The translations under genes were made by a program, and so were the position numbers. From positions 1,054,001-1,118,000 of the forward strand of contig JAPEUQ010000014.1 in the NCBI GenBank assembly GCA_027946365.1: DNA of 64,000 nucleotides. Reading direction: 5' to 3'. Shown piece after piece: positions 60,390 through 64,000 of this stretch (its first letter is position 1; each line of letters begins with the position of its first letter). A model generated the notes under the pieces. That model made no database searches. It saw only the letters and a list, made by a program, of their open reading frames with translations, and was not told the DNA's origin. The stretch comes from Kalmusia sp. IMI 367209 (lineage: Eukaryota; Ascomycota; Dothideomycetes; Pleosporales; Didymosphaeriaceae).

Positions 60390-61501
60390 TTACTGTACAC
60401 TGTGTAACCTGCCAGGGACGCGGAATTTGACCATCTGCATCCGCACATCGCTGTCCAGATCCAGGACCATGGCCATGTGCCTGGTGAGCCCCTGCGCCCT
60501 GCATCGACTCGACAAACCGCCCAGCAACCTTTTCCACCTCTCTAGATGAAAAGATGCAAGACTGCTCAGCACAAGCAGCGTTTCCTCGGACGATGCGTCG
60601 TACTCGCCAACCCGCACTTTGTCCCCAGCCGACGCCTGTGGCCTGAGCTTCTCCGCAAGCTTGCCGTACGACCGCACCGCCTTTTCGCAGATCTGTATCA
60701 TCAACATCAGAAATGGGGAGGCCATGCTGCAAGACTGGCAAGTGAACAGATCGGTGCACATATTCAGCGTACGCTTCCTGGCGCGCAGCTCGTGGCTTGT
60801 CGAGTAGGATCTTGTCTCGTATACATCTAGCGCGAGCATTTCCAGCAAAGATACAGCGACAGAAATGCACTGGCAAGGCGCCGATGCTGTCGAGATGCGT
60901 CTGTCATCTAGGAGCAAGTCATCTGCTGCAAGCGTGCTGTGCGCCTGGGGCATGTCGTCAGAGGCGCCCAGCAGTGCTTCCAAGTCGTTGTGTGCGAATG
61001 TCTGTTCATCTACAAAACTCTCGAAACCATCTAGAGCCCAGGAGACAGATGTGGGTGGACTACAAATGGCCGTCGTTACCTCTGTTGTTGTCAGGGCGCG
61101 CCCGTCCTCGCTTCTCCCTGTCGTATCTCGCAGAAGCTCCTCATACATCGTGGGGTCCAGTGTCGCAGTTTCTGTCGATGACAGCGGTGAAGGTAGAACC
61201 GAATTATCGGTACGGCTCGTCCGTGGCGTTGGGTCTTTGTGCGCTCTACTCCTCCTTCGACCCGTCGACTCTGAATATTCACATTTGGCTTGGTGTTGCA
61301 CACATCGGCGGCAGCCCGTCGCCTCTCCCGTGCACTTGAGCTATGTCATGCATCAGGCATTCGTCGAAGATAAAAGGGATATAATCAGCGTGCGCCACCA
61401 ACCTTCTTTGCACGGCACGTATTGCAGGCCGAAAAGCTAGCATGCCCACTTGCGCGCTCCACGAGCAGCGAGTTGTGCTGTGTGCGTAGTGTTGCGAACA
61501 T
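60390..61501 (-). CDS. AflR-like Zn2Cys6 transcription factor
   Basis: Two exons (61501-61403, 61340-60390) give 349 residues. The intron again splits the zinc cluster: SFSACNTCRAKK joins LKCTGEATGCRRCVQHQAKC, a perfect C-x2-C-x6-C-x6-C-x2-C-x6-C. The acceptor four bases later would drop Leu-Lys and break the spacing. CEYSES right after the last Cys is the same as in AflR-type regulators, as are the Ser/Thr-rich middle and the C-terminal Cys-containing domain (LFTCQSCSMASPFLMLMIQI). The ATG at 61501 gives a 20-residue lead before the cluster. AflR-type proteins activate secondary-metabolite genes, so this is the stronger of the two regulators as cluster-specific activator. Confidence 0.88.
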
Positions 61502-62095
61502 TGCACGATGCGATACGGGCAGTAATTGATGCTCTACGATAAACTATTTACCGATAATGAAAACTCTCCATAGATCCATCTAACCAGTTCCGGGGGCGTG
61601 GACTGCAGGAAGGCCCCCAAGTCCGCTGCAGGCTGCAAACACTCGCAGGCAATAGCCCCCAACGGACATCTTTAAAGTTGCATATGCTGGGGGGATATAT
61701 GTATAAATCTGCCGCGCCTGCTTCGCATTAGCTCCAATAGTCTGTATATACGTACCAAAGATACTTATGCACCAATGCAGTAAGTCCCGAGCGCGCCGAC
61801 TCAAAATCCGAATACCGAGTTATCAGTTGCCTCGCAAGACCCCTGCAACCATGTGCCTTGCCCCACACCTACTCTGCGGCCTCTGATGTGAGCCGTTTCA
61901 TTTACTAATTCCTGCAGAATGACTTTTTGTAAAAGGCATCGTAGAGCTACCCATGAGTCTGTCCAAAACGGGCCGAGGATTTACATGCCCGAGAAGGAGT
62001 GAAAACAAGGCCGGTTGGCGCGGTCGTTTTCACAACCCATAGCTACCTTCCTCGTTCTCTGTATTCCGATATCCCAACACTGTTACTCGTTCAAC
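61502..62095. promoter_or_regulatory. Divergent promoter of AflR-like regulator and PTH11-like protein
   Basis: A 594-bp interval between divergent start codons. TATATATG-like sequence occurs near 61690-61750. No coding frame is supported. Confidence 0.45.
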
Positions 62096-63369
62096 ATGAC
62101 TTCGTCTACATCAGCTACGGAACCGACACCCGAGGAGCAGGCCTTCTTACAGTATCAGATGTCGGTCAAAGATCAGACACGACAGCCTGCTTTCTATACT
62201 ACTGTCGCTGTGTGTATGTTCCTTGGATATGCTTCTATTGTCCTACGACTTCTCGCCAGGCGGAAAAAGGGACAAAAGTTGAAGGCTGACGACTGGTGGA
62301 TCATTGGAGCTCTTGTACGGTGCACGATATTGACTGGCCTAGGATCTTTACTGACCATGTGTTAGCTACCTGTCAGTGTTTGGGATGCTTTCAACTTCTG
62401 GTCCATCTATACCGGGCTGGGTCTCCACATCATCCGCGTCACGAATCCTAAAGCCTTGATTCAATCGGCAGTGGGTTGCATGATCCTATACCCAATGTGT
62501 CTGCCTCCCATCAAGTACTCCATTCTGTTCCTCTACCAGCGATTCTTCCCTTCCAAAATGATCAGAATCTTTAGCATTACCATCGCTGCCATCGTGACTT
62601 CAATGGCCATTGCAGCGTCCGTTTCGTTTGCACTCCAATGCATCCCTTTGTCGAGCTTGTGGGCCGGGACACATGGGAAGTGTATCGAGCTGAACAAGCT
62701 CGCGATAGCGACTGGGTAAAAGCCGAATAACGGAACCGGCGAGATGTTCTTACTGACAAAAATATAGAATTGTTAACATCGTTACCGACGTGGCAATCCT
62801 CGCGTTGCCCATTCAGCCACTAATCCATCTGAAAGCCTCATTCAGAGTGCGACTTGGTTTGATTGCAACGTTTCTGCTCGGAGGCTGTGTATGCGTTTTT
62901 AGTATAATTCGCACTAAGATTGTTGTGCAATCTAGCCAAGCCGATCCTAGCTGTACGTTAACCTAAAATATGTCATATCGTTTTGCAGAGCTAAAGCCTC
63001 GCAGGGAACAATGCCATCGGTGGTATGTGGTCTGTTATTGAAGTGCACGTCGCCATAGTCAGTGCCAACCTGCCGGTTCTCAAGCCCCTGTTCATGAAGC
63101 ACGAGCCAGAAACGTCTGCTTCGTATGCCAGGCCAATAATAAAGTCATCTGGATACATCCGCTCCGAAGACTCCAATGGGACCTCAAAAAAAAGCAAACG
63201 TAGAGGTCCATACTCTATCACGAACGGCTCCTTGTGGAAAGATGACGATGAAGTCCCGCTTCAGGACATTGAGCATGGAGTGCAGACTATCTCCAAGCAA
63301 ACGCAGTTTGAAGTGCATAGCGTAAAGGAAGAGCAAGAGAAAAGCCAGCAGACTGAAAGGGTTTTCTGA
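62096..63369 (+). CDS. PTH11-like seven-helix membrane protein
   Basis: Four exons (62096-62314, 62366-62715, 62768-62952, 63005-63369) join in frame to 372 residues. The last acceptor is the AG just before GGAAC, which restores PSWNNAIGGMWSVIEVHVA; nearer AGs give stops. Helices are visible at FYTTVAVCMFLGYASIVLRL, LKADDWWIIGAL, MILYPMCLPPIKYSILFLYQ, IFSITIAAIVTSMAIAASVS, IVTDVAILALPIQPL, LGLIATFLLGGCVCVFSI and the last at SVIEVHVAIVSANLP. The family is the fungal rhodopsin/PTH11-like group. The cytosolic tail of about 90 residues is charged. It is divergent from the AflR-like regulator, so it may belong to the cluster (sensing or self-protection is speculative) or mark its edge. Confidence 0.87.
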
Positions 63370-64000
63370 GTCTAGGTTGGTATTCACGTTGCTTTGTTTT
63401 TCACGTCACTGTAGGTTTTTTTTTTTTTGGCTATATCACAATTCATTATCGCGTTTGAAGCCAAGTGTAACTATAATATGCTCACAATATATTAATCAGC
63501 AGCTTTTGATTCGATTGATCAGAAGCTATTCCAAGTGCAGATTCTAATTTCCGAAGTGTCCCTAAGAAGTGCCTTTGAAATTATGTATGAGACTCGTTGT
63601 ATCGCTCATGCAGTGAGCCAGTCTTGATTGAAGGGAAATTGAGATTGATTATCTGCTATGTTATGGAAATATCTTAATTTACTCTAAACTGATTGTAACG
63701 TATAAGCTTGTTGAACGAAAATGCGAAAGCGACTACTTGCGGATCCGTTAGCCCCCTAGCACCACCAGCACGGCAAGCTCAAACAGGTATATCCCGACCA
63801 AATTTCCGGTAATCGGTCTCGCCAATGCTTCGACGCACTATGCACCTTCAATTTAATGTAGGAATGGCTCTGAGGTAGTCCTATGCGAACAGCAGTTTCC
63901 AGGTTTTGTGAATTCTACAATGATTCTCGAGCAGCTCAGAGCGCAAATTCTTACCACACTAGGTCAAGATACCGTACTCCTATTAATCGCTCTAGTTAGT
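63370..64000. other. AT-rich intergenic end of window
   Basis: Starts with a T10-type run at 63417-63428 after the membrane-protein gene, likely its 3' region. AT-rich to about 63720. No gene seen. Confidence 0.5.

Noticed and set aside
60797..61440. Plus-strand frames of 180 and 191 codons
   Set aside because: Antisense to the AflR-like regulator, whose zinc cluster and intron explain the locus.

Overview
The window is nuclear DNA of a filamentous ascomycete, most likely a Dothideomycete (the class is my inference). The signs are short introns of about 45-65 bp with GTAAGT-like donors, genes on both strands, and typical fungal families: HET-domain proteins, PTH11-like membrane proteins, Zn2Cys6 regulators, a BYS1-type secreted protein and a CAP protein. 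I saw no complete transposon, CRISPR array, rRNA or tRNA.

Left part (1-31.5 kb) is gene-sparse accessory DNA. In order it holds a secreted GH3 beta-glucosidase (-), a BYS1-family secreted protein (+), a WD40-repeat relic (+), a HET protein (-), an (ACT)31(GCT)8 microsatellite, a Baeyer-Villiger-type flavin monooxygenase (-), a CAP-domain secreted protein with one frameshift (-), a second HET protein (-), a decayed unknown gene (+), a small conserved-looking unknown protein (+), a 1019-residue coiled-coil protein with repeated IPPHLRKKPE boxes (+), and a thiamine-diphosphate enzyme of the acetolactate synthase type with one frameshift (-).

Middle part (31.9-46.4 kb) is a belt of broken genes with two intact ones inside it. 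The broken ones are orphan C-terminal exons with an internal repeat, the N-terminal part of one MFS transporter, the C-terminal half of a different MFS transporter, two back-to-back MACPF-like (perforin-fold) genes, a HET-like gene and an S41 peptidase. The intact ones are a PTH11-like membrane protein and a Mid2-like cell-surface protein. Nonsense codons here all fit CpA-to-TpA changes (CAR to TAR), as repeat-induced point mutation makes. Most frameshifts lie in short homopolymers, so some may be assembly errors.

Right part (47.1-63.4 kb) is the main find: a compact set of intact genes that reads as a sesquiterpene biosynthetic cluster. It has a Zn2Cys6 regulator, a P450 of the gibberellin-pathway type, a class I sesquiterpene synthase (DDQLE and NDIYSYEKE motifs) resembling longiborneol/sativene-type enzymes, a secreted FAD-linked oxidase divergent from the synthase, a short-chain dehydrogenase, a CYP65-like P450, a second short-chain dehydrogenase, an AflR-like Zn2Cys6 regulator, and a divergent PTH11-like seven-helix protein. 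The inferred route is cyclisation of farnesyl diphosphate, hydroxylation by two P450s, then alcohol/ketone adjustment by two SDRs and the FAD oxidase. The product cannot be named from sequence alone.
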